Assembly: GCA_005792285.1 (NCBI GenBank)
Contig: SXSI01000033.1
Span: 1 to 43,811 of the forward strand
DNA: 43,811 nucleotides
Direction: 5' to 3'
From: Bacteroidota bacterium
GTDB lineage: Bacteria > Bacteroidota > Ignavibacteria > UBA10030 > UBA8401
Shown: one piece after another, positions 35,729 through 43,811 of the stretch
Layout: each line of letters starts with the position of its first letter
Position numbering within the stretch: position 1 is the first letter of the stretch
Notes under the pieces: generated by a model
Databases searched by the model: none
The model's input: only the letters and a program-made list of their open reading frames with translations
Told to the model about the DNA's origin: nothing
Program-made: the position numbers and the translations under genes

Positions 35729-36757
35729 ATGAAGATAGGCGTATTTCTTGGTGGTAATTCAATGGAACGAAATGTTTCTCTTGCATCGGGAAAATCCGTT
35801 GCAATTGCCTTACAGGAATTCGGACACAAAGTAAAATTAATTGATCCTGCTTTAGGAAGTGATCAATCCGAATTGGAAACAATACTTTCAACTTTCACTC
35901 CTTCGACACCCGTAACTTTAAATGATCTTTCACTTCTTCCAGTCCGAAATATAATTCAAACTGTGCAATCTAATTTATTAGATGGACTTGATGTAATATT
36001 TTTAGCTTTGCACGGAGAATGGGGAGAAGATGGAAAAATCCAATCGCTTTTAGAAATGAGAGGAATTCCATATACAGGTTCTGGAGTAATGGCAAGTGCA
36101 TTGACAATGGATAAGTCAATGACGAAAATAATAATGCGTCATCATAATATTGAAACTGCAAATTGGTTTATGGTTAAAAGTGGAAATTATAATTTATCGG
36201 GAACAATTTCAAGAATTAATAGCGAAATAAAATATCCAGTTGTTATAAAACCAAACGATCAAGGCTCAACTGTTGGTTTGACAATTGTAAAAAAAGAAAA
36301 TGAAATTTCAGATGCATTAAAATTAGCTTCGCAATTTGGTAAATCAATTATGGTTGAAGAATTTATTCCCGGAAGAGAATTAACTGTAACTATTGTTGGC
36401 GAAGAATCTTATCCAATAATTGAAATCCGTCCGCAAGATGGATTTTATGATTACTCACATAAATACACAAAGGGAATGACGGAATATTTATGCCCAGCAC
36501 CAATTGATGAAGAATTAACAAAGAAAGTTCAAACTGCAGCTCTCAAATTATTTAAGGTTACTAATTGTTCAGGATTTGCACGAGTTGATTTCAGATTAAA
36601 ACCAGATAACTCATTTTATTGTTTAGAAATAAACACACTTCCCGGAATGACATCTACAAGTTTAGTTCCAAAATCTGCAGCTGCAAAAGGAATTCCATTT
36701 AATTTACTTTGTGATAATATTATTAAACTTGCTTTAGAAGAATTTAGAAATAGGTAA
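35729..36757 (+). CDS. ddl: D-alanine--D-alanine ligase
   Basis: Ddl makes the D-Ala-D-Ala dipeptide for peptidoglycan using ATP. The 342-residue ATP-grasp protein begins MKIGVFLGGNSMERNVSLAS and contains LHGEWGEDGKIQSLLE, GIPYTGSGVMASALTMDKSM, YPVVIKPNDQGSTVGLTIV, VEEFIPGRELTVTIVG, and CLEINTLPGMTSTSLVPKSA with metal ligands and the ligase-specific end. Length is normal. A DivIC/FtsB-like division gene follows 9 nt later, consistent with a cell-wall/division group. Confidence 0.97.
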   Translation: MKIGVFLGGNSMERNVSLASGKSVAIALQEFGHKVKLIDPALGSDQSELETILSTFTPSTPVTLNDLSLLPVRNIIQTVQSNLLDGLDVIFLALHGEWGEDGKIQSLLEMRGIPYTGSGVMASALTMDKSMTKIIMRHHNIETANWFMVKSGNYNLSGTISRINSEIKYPVVIKPNDQGSTVGLTIVKKENEISDALKLASQFGKSIMVEEFIPGRELTVTIVGEESYPIIEIRPQDGFYDYSHKYTKGMTEYLCPAPIDEELTKKVQTAALKLFKVTNCSGFARVDFRLKPDNSFYCLEINTLPGMTSTSLVPKSAAAKGIPFNLLCDNIIKLALEEFRNR

Positions 36758-36766
36758 TTTTTTTAG

Positions 36767-37102
36767 ATGAAATTTCAAGAAAATATTTTACAATACTTCT
36801 CATATGAAAAATTTAGAGAATGGATTCTTTCAAATAAAAAAAGATCAGCAATACTTTTTAGTTTTCTGATATTATTTCTAATTATTTTTTTTAGTAACAA
36901 AGGATTACTACAAAGAATTAAGTTAGAATCCGAAAAAACTAAATTAAATAAATTAATCGATCAAAGTATTCTTGAACAAAAAAAATTAGAAGATTATTCA
37001 CGACATTTAGAAAATGAACCGGCAGTTATTGAATCTGTAGCACGAGTTAAATATGGAATGGTAAAACCGGGAGAACAAGTTTATAGAATTTCAAAAGACT
37101 AA
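36767..37102 (+). CDS. Septum-formation initiator, DivIC/FtsB-like
   Basis: The 111-residue single-pass protein has a basic cytoplasmic N-terminus, a membrane helix at about residues 28-46 (SAILFSFLILFLIIFFSN), and a coiled coil at about 48-85 (RIKLESEKTKLNKLIDQS...). A short conserved tail has ESVARVKYGMVKPGEQVYR, the typical DivIC/FtsB ending (AR..Y.m..pgE.v). It probably belongs to the FtsB/FtsL/FtsQ-type divisome. It lies between ddl and the ROK kinase gene. Confidence 0.88.
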   Translation: MKFQENILQYFSYEKFREWILSNKKRSAILFSFLILFLIIFFSNKGLLQRIKLESEKTKLNKLIDQSILEQKKLEDYSRHLENEPAVIESVARVKYGMVKPGEQVYRISKD

Positions 37103-37110
37103 AAAAAATT

Positions 37111-38055
37111 ATGCCTAAAACTTCATACGCAATCGGAATTGATCTCGGAGGGACAACTGTAAAAAGTGCGTTAGTTGATAAAAAGGGAAAAATAATTCAA
37201 ACTCATAAAATATCTTCCCGCGCCGATGAAGGACCGGAAGCAGTAATCGGGCAAATTAAACTTTCAATTAAAGAATTAATAAAAAATTCTAATGGTAAAA
37301 ATATTAAAGGTGTTGGAATTGCTGCAGCAGGAATTGTTGATCAGCAATCTGGAATTGTAAAATCTCCACCAAATTTTAAAAATTGGGGAAGTGTTCCACT
37401 CGGTGCAATTTTAGCACAATCAATTTCGCTTCCTGTTTTGGTTGAAAATGATGCAAATGCAGCTGCGATTGCTGAAGCTAAATTTGGCTCCGGAAAAAAT
37501 TATCCGAATTTTCTTTTTGTTATTTGGGGAACTGGAGTTGGTGGTGGAATTATTTTAGATGGAAAAATTTATCAAGGTCCTTATGGCGGTGCCGGCGAAG
37601 TCGGTCATATTTCAATTGATTATAAAGGAGTTCCTTGCAATTGTGGTTCGAGAGGTTGCGTTGAAGCTTACATTGGACAAAAATATCTTTCGAAAAGAGT
37701 TGCGAAAGAATTACTTAATCATCCTAAATCGAAGTTGCCAAAATATATAAATGGTGAACTTGAACCATTAAATATTTCTCTCGCCGCTGAAGAAGGTGAT
37801 GAATTTTCAAAGAAGATGTTAATTGAAGCTGGTTCATATTTAGGTTGCGCTATTGCTGCAGTTATGAATACTATGGATTTAAGAGTTACAATTATTGGAG
37901 GTGGAATTTCTGCAGTCGGAAAATTTGTTTACGATTCAATTCAAACTTCTGTAAAATCGTATGTTTTGACTCCACTTAAAGAAGGAATTATTGTTCTTCC
38001 CGCCACTTTAGGAAACGATGCCGGAGTATTAGGTGCCGCAGGACTTCTTTTATAA
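37111..38055 (+). CDS. ROK-family sugar kinase, glucokinase-like
   Basis: The 314-residue protein begins YAIGIDLGGTTVKSALVD (phosphate 1 motif) and has VENDANAAAIAEAKFGSG, GTGVGGGIILDGKIYQG, GEVGHISI with the catalytic-region His, and CNCGSRGCVEAY, the ROK zinc motif. No N-terminal helix-turn-helix is present, so it is a kinase rather than a ROK repressor. Glucokinase is the most likely activity; with the PPi-type phosphofructokinase nearby it would feed glycolysis. The exact sugar is not shown by sequence. Confidence 0.9.
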   Translation: MPKTSYAIGIDLGGTTVKSALVDKKGKIIQTHKISSRADEGPEAVIGQIKLSIKELIKNSNGKNIKGVGIAAAGIVDQQSGIVKSPPNFKNWGSVPLGAILAQSISLPVLVENDANAAAIAEAKFGSGKNYPNFLFVIWGTGVGGGIILDGKIYQGPYGGAGEVGHISIDYKGVPCNCGSRGCVEAYIGQKYLSKRVAKELLNHPKSKLPKYINGELEPLNISLAAEEGDEFSKKMLIEAGSYLGCAIAAVMNTMDLRVTIIGGGISAVGKFVYDSIQTSVKSYVLTPLKEGIIVLPATLGNDAGVLGAAGLLL

Positions 38056-38081
38056 CTTTATACTTATAATAGAGTAAGTCA

Positions 38082-40589
38082 TTGAAAGTAAAATTTCGGA
38101 AAATAATTTTTCTACTTCTTGTTGTAATTAATATTTCTCAATCCCAAATCCAACCAGTTTCTACAAAGTCCGATACAACAACTTATAGTGGTCTTGATAC
38201 AACTGTAGTTTACATTGCTCAAGATTCTGTTATTTTTGATGTGAATAAAAAAATAATGGACATGTTTGGTTCTGCGAATGTTAAACATGGATTAATAGAT
38301 TTAAATTCCGAGCAAGTTTCTATCGATTGGCGAACTACCGAACTAACTGCAACCGGTGTTATTGACACCTCAAGAAAAGTTTCCGCGGATTCTATTAAAA
38401 AACAATTTCGGGGAACTCCAATATTAAAAGATGGTCCCGATATTTATGATGGTTGGAAAATTAAATATAATTTTTCTTCTCAAAAAGGAAGAATAACTCT
38501 CGGCGATACTGAGCAAGAGCAAGGTTACTATCACGGTGAACAAATTAAAAAAGTTGAGAAAGATATTCTTTTTATTGCAGATGGAAGGTACACAACTTGC
38601 GATCTCGACCATCCTCATTTTTATTTTATTACTCCGGAAATGAAACTAACAATGAGAGATAAAGTTATTGCTCGACCAATTTATCTTTATGTCTCTGATG
38701 TCCCAGTTTTTTATTTACCATTCGGAGTTTTTCCAAGTCACGGCGGAAGAAGATCAGGAATAATTGCTCCTTCATATGGTGAAGATGCTCGACGAGGAAG
38801 ATATATTACAAATCTTGGTTACTACGAAGCGATTAACGATTATTCAGATATTAATCTTATTGGTGATTGGTATGCACAAGGTGGTTGGCGAGTTTCTTCA
38901 CGAGCAAATTATTCTTTGCGATATAATTTTAATGGCAGTTTTTATGGAGAATATTCTCGCGTAAAAATTGGTGAAGAAAAAGATCCAGATAGAATTGATG
39001 AAATGAATTATCGTGCATCGTTTGTCCACAATCAACAGATTTCTCCAACAATGCGCGCCGATGTTGACTTTACATTAGCCAGTAACAATTCTTATCGCGC
39101 AAGTAATAATTATTCCGATTATTTGCGACAGGAACTATACAGCAACGCAACAATTAGTAAGCATTGGGAAGGGACAAATAATAGTATGAGTGTAAATATT
39201 TCACGACGACAAGATCTATTAAATGGAAATATTTACGCAACATTACCATCGATAAATTTTTCTATGGGACAATTTTACCCATTTAGAAGTGAGCAGAAAA
39301 AAAGAGGATTAAATTTTTCAAGTAGTGAAGATAGACCATTTTACGAACTGATTTCCGGAAATTATAGCGCCCGTTTTCTAAATACAGTTTCCAAAGTATC
39401 TCAAACACGAGATGAGAAGCAAGGAATTTCACATTCATTCAGCACAAACATTTCACCGAAATTTAAATACATTTCAATCTCTCCATATTTTTCTGTTATT
39501 CAGAATATTTATAAGAGCCGTTTCGAAATGGTAAATGACAAACCAACTGAAATTAATGAAATTTCACAAGTTGCATATTATTCAACAGGAGTTTCAGCAA
39601 GCGCAAGATTATACGGAATGTTTAATGCGCCAATTTCAGGATTTGGCGGAATCAGACATACATTGATGCCATCATTAACATATTCATTTCAACCAGATTT
39701 TTCTGAAGAAAAATTTGGTTACTTCCAACATTACAAAGATAGTTTAGGAAGAAGTCAAGTTTTCAATAAATTTCAAAACGGAATTTATGGTGGAGCGCCA
39801 TCTGGTAAATCTCAAGCACTTGGATTTAATATTGGAAATGTTTTTGATATGAAAACAATCGGGAGTGATTCAGCGCGAACAGAAAAAAAATATCAACTCT
39901 TAAATTTTAATGCTTCGTTATCATATAATATGGCTGCAGAAAAATTTAAACTATCTGATTTGTATTTATCATATCGAACTGATCTCGGACAATACTTGAG
40001 CGTCAGCGGAAGTAGTACTCACAGATTATATGCGTGGAATTATTCTACAAATTCTCGTGATAATGTTTTGCTTTGGGATAAAAATAAACGCCTTTTTGAT
40101 TTAACAAATTTTTCTGTTTCACTTTCTACTTCATTAAAAGGAGAAAAATCAACTGCCAAAAAAGATAGCAAGATTGATAGTTTAAAAAAAGTAGAATCGA
40201 TTGCGAAACAACTAAAAGGTTTCAAAGGAATAGTTGAAGAAACAGTTCCAGATTTTAGTATTCCGTGGGATTTATCTTTAAACTTTAATTTCTCACAGAA
40301 TCAGGAAAATCCAAAATTAAAAAGTAGATTCGCAAATCTAAATGGAAATCTTTCATTCAGTTTAACGGACAATTGGAAAGTAAATGCAAATGCAAGTTAT
40401 GATTTAGTTGCAAAAGAATTTGCTGCTCCATTTATTTCAATCTATCGGGATTTGCATTGTTGGGAAATGAATTTTAATTGGACTCCGATGGGGCAATTAA
40501 AAGGTTATCGATTCGAGATACGAGTTAAGGCTCCTCAACTTTCAGATGTAAAAATAACTCGACAAAGTAGAAACTCGGGATATTATTAG
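38082..40589 (+). CDS. LptD/OstA-like outer-membrane LPS-assembly protein
   Basis: The 835-residue protein starts at TTG with a signal peptide (KVKFRKIIFLLLVVINISQS). The N-terminal part is an OstA/LptA-like beta-jellyroll (SVIFDVNKKIMDMFGSANVK, then LTATGVIDTSRKV), followed by LptD-type segments VSDVPVFYLPFGVFPSHGGR and RRSGIIAPSYGEDARRGRYI. A large C-terminal barrel follows. This is the LptD form of Bacteroidota and relatives and would insert LPS or a similar glycolipid into the outer leaflet. The end is FRYEIRVKAPQLSDVKI-like rather than a strong barrel Phe. It is 26 nt after the ROK gene. Confidence 0.88.
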   Translation: MKVKFRKIIFLLLVVINISQSQIQPVSTKSDTTTYSGLDTTVVYIAQDSVIFDVNKKIMDMFGSANVKHGLIDLNSEQVSIDWRTTELTATGVIDTSRKVSADSIKKQFRGTPILKDGPDIYDGWKIKYNFSSQKGRITLGDTEQEQGYYHGEQIKKVEKDILFIADGRYTTCDLDHPHFYFITPEMKLTMRDKVIARPIYLYVSDVPVFYLPFGVFPSHGGRRSGIIAPSYGEDARRGRYITNLGYYEAINDYSDINLIGDWYAQGGWRVSSRANYSLRYNFNGSFYGEYSRVKIGEEKDPDRIDEMNYRASFVHNQQISPTMRADVDFTLASNNSYRASNNYSDYLRQELYSNATISKHWEGTNNSMSVNISRRQDLLNGNIYATLPSINFSMGQFYPFRSEQKKRGLNFSSSEDRPFYELISGNYSARFLNTVSKVSQTRDEKQGISHSFSTNISPKFKYISISPYFSVIQNIYKSRFEMVNDKPTEINEISQVAYYSTGVSASARLYGMFNAPISGFGGIRHTLMPSLTYSFQPDFSEEKFGYFQHYKDSLGRSQVFNKFQNGIYGGAPSGKSQALGFNIGNVFDMKTIGSDSARTEKKYQLLNFNASLSYNMAAEKFKLSDLYLSYRTDLGQYLSVSGSSTHRLYAWNYSTNSRDNVLLWDKNKRLFDLTNFSVSLSTSLKGEKSTAKKDSKIDSLKKVESIAKQLKGFKGIVEETVPDFSIPWDLSLNFNFSQNQENPKLKSRFANLNGNLSFSLTDNWKVNANASYDLVAKEFAAPFISIYRDLHCWEMNFNWTPMGQLKGYRFEIRVKAPQLSDVKITRQSRNSGYY

Positions 40590-40646
40590 GGCACAAAACC
40601 GATGTATTAGTTTGAAAATTATGCAATATATAGCTACATTTTCACA

Positions 40647-42683
40647 ATGAAATTCTTAGTTGACATCTTAAGGAGAAGGCATTTAAGTTTTCTCCTATTA
40701 ATAATATTTCACTCTGGTTTGTTTGCCCAGCTGAATGTCGTTCCAACTTATTTTTTAAACGATCCTGTTACAAATACACAATTAGTTGCATTTGAAAATA
40801 GCCGTGCATTATTAATTGGAATTGATAATTACAAGCAAGTTGAGCCACGACTCTCCTCCGTAAAATCTGTAAATACATTTGCTGCATTCTTAAATAAAAA
40901 TCATGGTTTTCCTTTAAATAATATTTCTGTTTTAACAAACGAAAATGCAACAAAGCAAAAAATTATTTCTGCATTAAATAAATTAAGCCAAACTGGAAGT
41001 GCAGATCGAATTATAATTTATTTTGCAGGAAGAGGATTAACATTTGCCGGCTCTCGTGGAGTTGAAGATGGATTTTTAATTACAAACGATGCTGTTGTTC
41101 GGGATTATACAACTGCTAATCAAACTTCAATCTCATTAACTTCCTTGAAAACTATTTTAAATGAATTTAAATCGAAACATGTTTTAATTTTACTCGATTG
41201 CAGTATTGGACCAATTCCTGTTTTGAAAAGATATACAACCGCCGCTCCTGTAAAAACACAAACAAGTAAAAATCTTCAAGGAAGAGTTCATCATTTAATT
41301 GCAGCTGGTGACAGATCTGATATTATTAAAGATAAAATTGCTACTGAGACAAGTCCTTTCTTGCAAGCATTTCTTTCCTCATTTGAAGTTGCATACACAG
41401 ATAAAAATGCGGATGGCTCGATAAGTGGTTCTGAAATTGCAAGTGCAATGTCAATTCGCGGAGTTATTTCTGTAAGTGGAAGAGTTATTCCTCATTCGGG
41501 CTATATACTAGATGGCGGTGGAGATTTTTCTTTTATTCTTCCAAATCTTCAAAGACAAATGAGAATTAACTTTGACATTAATCCAGTTGATGCATCGGTT
41601 TCAATTGAAGGGAAAAAAATTCCAAATATAAATGTACCAACCGTAATTGTTAATTCACACGGATTTAGAAAATATAATATTTCCAGACAAGGATATACTA
41701 CGCTAACTGGTGAAATATTTGTTGATGGTCAAACTGATTTAACATTAAAAGTAGAGTTAATAAAAATTCCAACACGAGATTTACTGGTGGAGATTAATCA
41801 ACCTGATGCACGGATTTTTGTTAATGGAATTTTTAAAGCAAAAGTTGAAAAGAAATATTTGATGGAAGATGTCAAACCAGGATTATATACAATTCGCACA
41901 GATTTGGAAGGTTACTTATCCGATTCAATTCAATTTGATGTAAACGAAGTCAAACTTTACAAACATACATTGAAATTAAAAAGTAAAAATGGCTGGCTTT
42001 CTGTACATTCAAATAAAGGAGTTAGAATTGATCTTGATGGAATTTTTGTTGCTTCAAAGGATTTGAAATTAAAAGAAGTAACAATGGGTGGGCATAAAAT
42101 TCGTTTATATGGATTGGGCTTTCCTGAAACAATAAAAGAAGTTTTTGTTGATATGAGTGATACTGTTGAAATAACTGCAATGCTTGAACGACCAACTGCA
42201 GGTGGAGCAACTTGGCGTTCGATGATTGTTCCGGGATGGGGACAAATTTATGGTCTTCGTCCAACAACCGGATATGTTATTATGGGAAGTACCGTTGGAA
42301 GTATTGGTGCATCAATTTGGGCTTATTCACAATACAATAGTTCAAATACAAGTTATAACGATTACATTTCAAAGTACGATCTGGAAGTCAAAAAAGATAT
42401 CAGTATTAGAGATACTTCACTTCTTTCAATTTACAGATCATCGCGGGACAGTTCATATAAAATTGCAAAGACAAATTTTAACGTGAGCCTAGTCACAGCT
42501 GGTCTCATGGTCGCTTGCTATTTGTATAATTTATCCGATATCTTTATCAACGACCCCGAAACATTATATGTGCGAGAAGAAATGAGAGCATTGAATTTAC
42601 TTGATAAGAAAAAAACAAACGCTGAATTAAAACTCCGTCCAAAGTATGATGGCGTTGAAATTGCTTTAAGTATTGACTTCTAA
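40647..42683 (+). CDS. Exported pseudo-caspase with EF-hand loop, PEGA-like repeats and DUF5683-like tail
   Basis: The 678-residue protein has a signal peptide (residues about 1-28). A caspase-like (C14) domain follows: ALLIGIDNYKQVEPRLSSVK, RIIIYFAGRGLTF and VLILLDCSIGP. The catalytic His position is Arg129, and the catalytic Cys position of DxC(H/F)SG is Ser186 (Cys185 is one place early), so protease activity is unlikely. DKNADGSISGSE (252-263) is a complete EF-hand calcium loop at the usual place for bacterial caspases. Three PEGA-like beta modules follow (about 305-375, 378-448, 450-515), then SMIVPGWGQIYGLRPTTGYV and two hydrophobic helices, matching DUF5683. It may be a surface-anchored scaffold or calcium-responsive binder. 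Confidence 0.75.
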   Translation: MKFLVDILRRRHLSFLLLIIFHSGLFAQLNVVPTYFLNDPVTNTQLVAFENSRALLIGIDNYKQVEPRLSSVKSVNTFAAFLNKNHGFPLNNISVLTNENATKQKIISALNKLSQTGSADRIIIYFAGRGLTFAGSRGVEDGFLITNDAVVRDYTTANQTSISLTSLKTILNEFKSKHVLILLDCSIGPIPVLKRYTTAAPVKTQTSKNLQGRVHHLIAAGDRSDIIKDKIATETSPFLQAFLSSFEVAYTDKNADGSISGSEIASAMSIRGVISVSGRVIPHSGYILDGGGDFSFILPNLQRQMRINFDINPVDASVSIEGKKIPNINVPTVIVNSHGFRKYNISRQGYTTLTGEIFVDGQTDLTLKVELIKIPTRDLLVEINQPDARIFVNGIFKAKVEKKYLMEDVKPGLYTIRTDLEGYLSDSIQFDVNEVKLYKHTLKLKSKNGWLSVHSNKGVRIDLDGIFVASKDLKLKEVTMGGHKIRLYGLGFPETIKEVFVDMSDTVEITAMLERPTAGGATWRSMIVPGWGQIYGLRPTTGYVIMGSTVGSIGASIWAYSQYNSSNTSYNDYISKYDLEVKKDISIRDTSLLSIYRSSRDSSYKIAKTNFNVSLVTAGLMVACYLYNLSDIFINDPETLYVREEMRALNLLDKKKTNAELKLRPKYDGVEIALSIDF

Positions 42684-42686
42684 AAA

Positions 42687-43496
42687 ATGAAAAACGAAGT
42701 TAAATTATTTTTATTCCTTTTAATCTTAACCGTATTAAGTTGCAAGCCGCCAACGGAACCTGTTGATGATCCAAATGATCCGACTACAGGAACAAAACCA
42801 TCTGTCGAAATAGTTGAAGGTCCTTTAGATTTAATTCCAATTCGATCAACTAAATTTACATGGCGTGGAAATGTTACTGCATCTAAATTTTCTTATCGTT
42901 TACGAACAGATGATCCAACTACAAATACATGGTCAAGCTGGAGTATCGATTCAACAATTACTTTTGAATCACTTGATGACGATAAATTTAATTTTGAAGT
43001 TAAAGCACAATCAACAGTCGGTACTGAATCTGAAATAACAAAGAAAACATTTTCCGTTGATATACTTTCAACTCCTGCAATTGCAATTTTTCCTGAACTT
43101 TCAAAAGTTACAAAAGATTCCATTTTTAATTTATACTTCCATGCAAAAGATGTTCGTGCGTTACTTGCACTACATACAGTTATAAAATACGATCCAAGTA
43201 AGCTCACAATATATTCTGTTGATACTGTAAATTATTTTGTCAAAAAAAATAATGCATCTTTTTTTGCAATTATAGATTCTATTTCAACAGGAAGAATTTT
43301 AGTTGATATGGGAGTTGCAATGGGTGCACCAAAGGGATTAACGGGAACAGGAAGAATATTAAAATTACGTTGTAAAAAATTAGTTGATGAGTTAATTACC
43401 GTTGAAATTCTCGGCAACGAAACTGCAGCTCGAGATACTTCTAATACACCGATAACTTTAAAATCTTTTTCTAATGCAAGGATAATGGGACAATGA
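42687..43496 (+). CDS. Lipoprotein with cohesin-like domain
   Basis: The 269-residue protein has a signal peptide ending in a lipobox (ILTVLSCKPP), then a Pro/Asp-rich linker. Residues about 40-120 form an Ig-like region (FTWRGNVTASKFSYRLR, FNFEVKAQSTVG). Residues about 130-269 resemble a cohesin domain (FNLYFHAKDVRALLALHTVI, YDPSKLTIYSVDT and GRILVDMGVAMGAP, GRILKLRCKK). Cohesins bind dockerin modules; no dockerin is seen here. It follows the pseudo-caspase gene after 3 nt, and its TGA overlaps the ATG of the IPT/TIG gene. It is probably outer-membrane anchored with surface exposure. Confidence 0.8.
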   Translation: MKNEVKLFLFLLILTVLSCKPPTEPVDDPNDPTTGTKPSVEIVEGPLDLIPIRSTKFTWRGNVTASKFSYRLRTDDPTTNTWSSWSIDSTITFESLDDDKFNFEVKAQSTVGTESEITKKTFSVDILSTPAIAIFPELSKVTKDSIFNLYFHAKDVRALLALHTVIKYDPSKLTIYSVDTVNYFVKKNNASFFAIIDSISTGRILVDMGVAMGAPKGLTGTGRILKLRCKKLVDELITVEILGNETAARDTSNTPITLKSFSNARIMGQ

Positions 43497-43811
43497 AAAA
43501 GATTATAAATATTTTAATTTCAAATTTTATTTTTGCTTCAATTCTTTTTGCACAACCAACAATAACAAGTTTTACACCAACAAGTGGAGCTGTAGGTACA
43601 GCAGTTACAATTACAGGAACAAACTTTAGCGCTACTACATCAAGTAATATAGTTTGGTTTGGTGGTGTTAAAGCTACCGTAAGCTCCGCCACTTCAACAC
43701 AACTTATTGTAACAGTCCCTGTTGGAGCAACAAATTCACCAATTCGCATTCTTGTTAATTCATTAATTTCAGAATCATCAATCCCTTTTAAGGTAACTTT
43801 TTTAAATGGTG
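43493..43811 (+). CDS. Secreted IPT/TIG-domain protein, 3'-truncated by the window edge
   Basis: The frame is open to the last base. The 106 visible residues begin with a Sec signal (MKKIINILISNFIFASILFA) and one IPT/TIG Ig-like domain: PTITSFTPTSGAVGTAVTI, TGTNFSATTSSNIVWFGG, VKATVSSATSTQLIVTVP and a final strand (PIRILVNSLISESSIPF). In this group such proteins often continue into repeats, propellers or sorting domains; here the remainder is outside the window. The ATG overlaps the cohesin-like lipoprotein stop (ATGA), so it is translationally coupled and may be its partner or another surface component. Confidence 0.85.
   Translation, partial: MKKIINILISNFIFASILFAQPTITSFTPTSGAVGTAVTITGTNFSATTSSNIVWFGGVKATVSSATSTQLIVTVPVGATNSPIRILVNSLISESSIPFKVTFLNG

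Noticed and set aside
2588-43749. Many open frames of 60-120 codons opposite or out of frame with the called genes, for example 14024-14371 (+), 20929-21291 (-), 42893-43207 (-) and 43471-43749 (-)
   Set aside because: They lie inside genes with clear family motifs, have no recognisable domains, and show the composition expected of antisense or shifted readings of AT-rich coding DNA.
1-43811. CRISPR arrays, tRNA or rRNA genes, transposases, integrases, phage genes
   Set aside because: No repeated spacer arrays, cloverleaf-like segments or mobile-element protein motifs were found. Gene content is chromosomal throughout.

Overview
The window is a densely coded, AT-rich (about one third G+C by eye) bacterial chromosome segment with about 45 protein genes and two genes that read as damaged. 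I saw no rRNA, tRNA, insertion sequence, prophage or CRISPR array. The short primary sigma factor, the Gram-negative envelope genes (an LptD-like protein, outer-membrane barrels, Lgt), the MEP isoprenoid genes, DUF5683-type proteins, the PPi-type phosphofructokinase signature, and secreted cohesin-like and IPT/TIG proteins point to the Bacteroidota/Ignavibacteriota/Chlorobi group. An Ignavibacteria-like organism is my best guess, inferred from gene content only.

Layout. 1-5.3 kb: dxr (ends in a stop codon at the window edge) and ispE on the minus strand, around a TPR protein and an outer-membrane barrel. 5.4-13.6 kb: a very tight plus-strand run of gcdH-like, guaB, M24 peptidase, glycosyltransferase, purD, galE-like and meaB, in which several stop codons directly abut the next ATG. 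13.6-17.7 kb: a minus-strand run of ptsN-like, hisS, lgt, a glutaredoxin-like gene, an unlisted 55-residue membrane microprotein, rlmB and a four-helix membrane protein. 17.9-26.9 kb: a GAF/degenerate-GGDEF sensor, a small Cys-rich protein, an AbrB/PIN toxin-antitoxin-like pair, rpoD, an NlpC/P60 lipoprotein whose signal peptide is encoded across a terminator-like hairpin, def-fmt, a membrane protein, parA-parB, ridA and a DUF5683 protein. 26.9-32 kb: metF, an AddB-like helicase-nuclease, a DEDDh exonuclease and exported msrB. 32-34.2 kb (minus): an argH pseudogene, an exported RidA and a Tat-exported PLP enzyme. 34.3-40.6 kb: PPi-type phosphofructokinase, ddl, a DivIC/FtsB-like protein, a ROK kinase and an LptD-like protein. 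40.6 kb to the end: a caspase-fold protein lacking the catalytic dyad and carrying an EF-hand, PEGA-like repeats and a DUF5683-like tail, then a cohesin-like lipoprotein and a truncated IPT/TIG protein.

The most notable observations are the exported PLP-enzyme/RidA pair, the pseudo-caspase EF-hand/PEGA protein next to cohesin and IPT/TIG surface proteins, the argH gene destroyed by an internal deletion plus a TTA-to-TAA change, the dxr reading frame ending at the codon of a metal-binding glutamate, and the terminator hairpin inside the NlpC/P60 signal-peptide region. All functional calls come from reading motifs; no database search was run.
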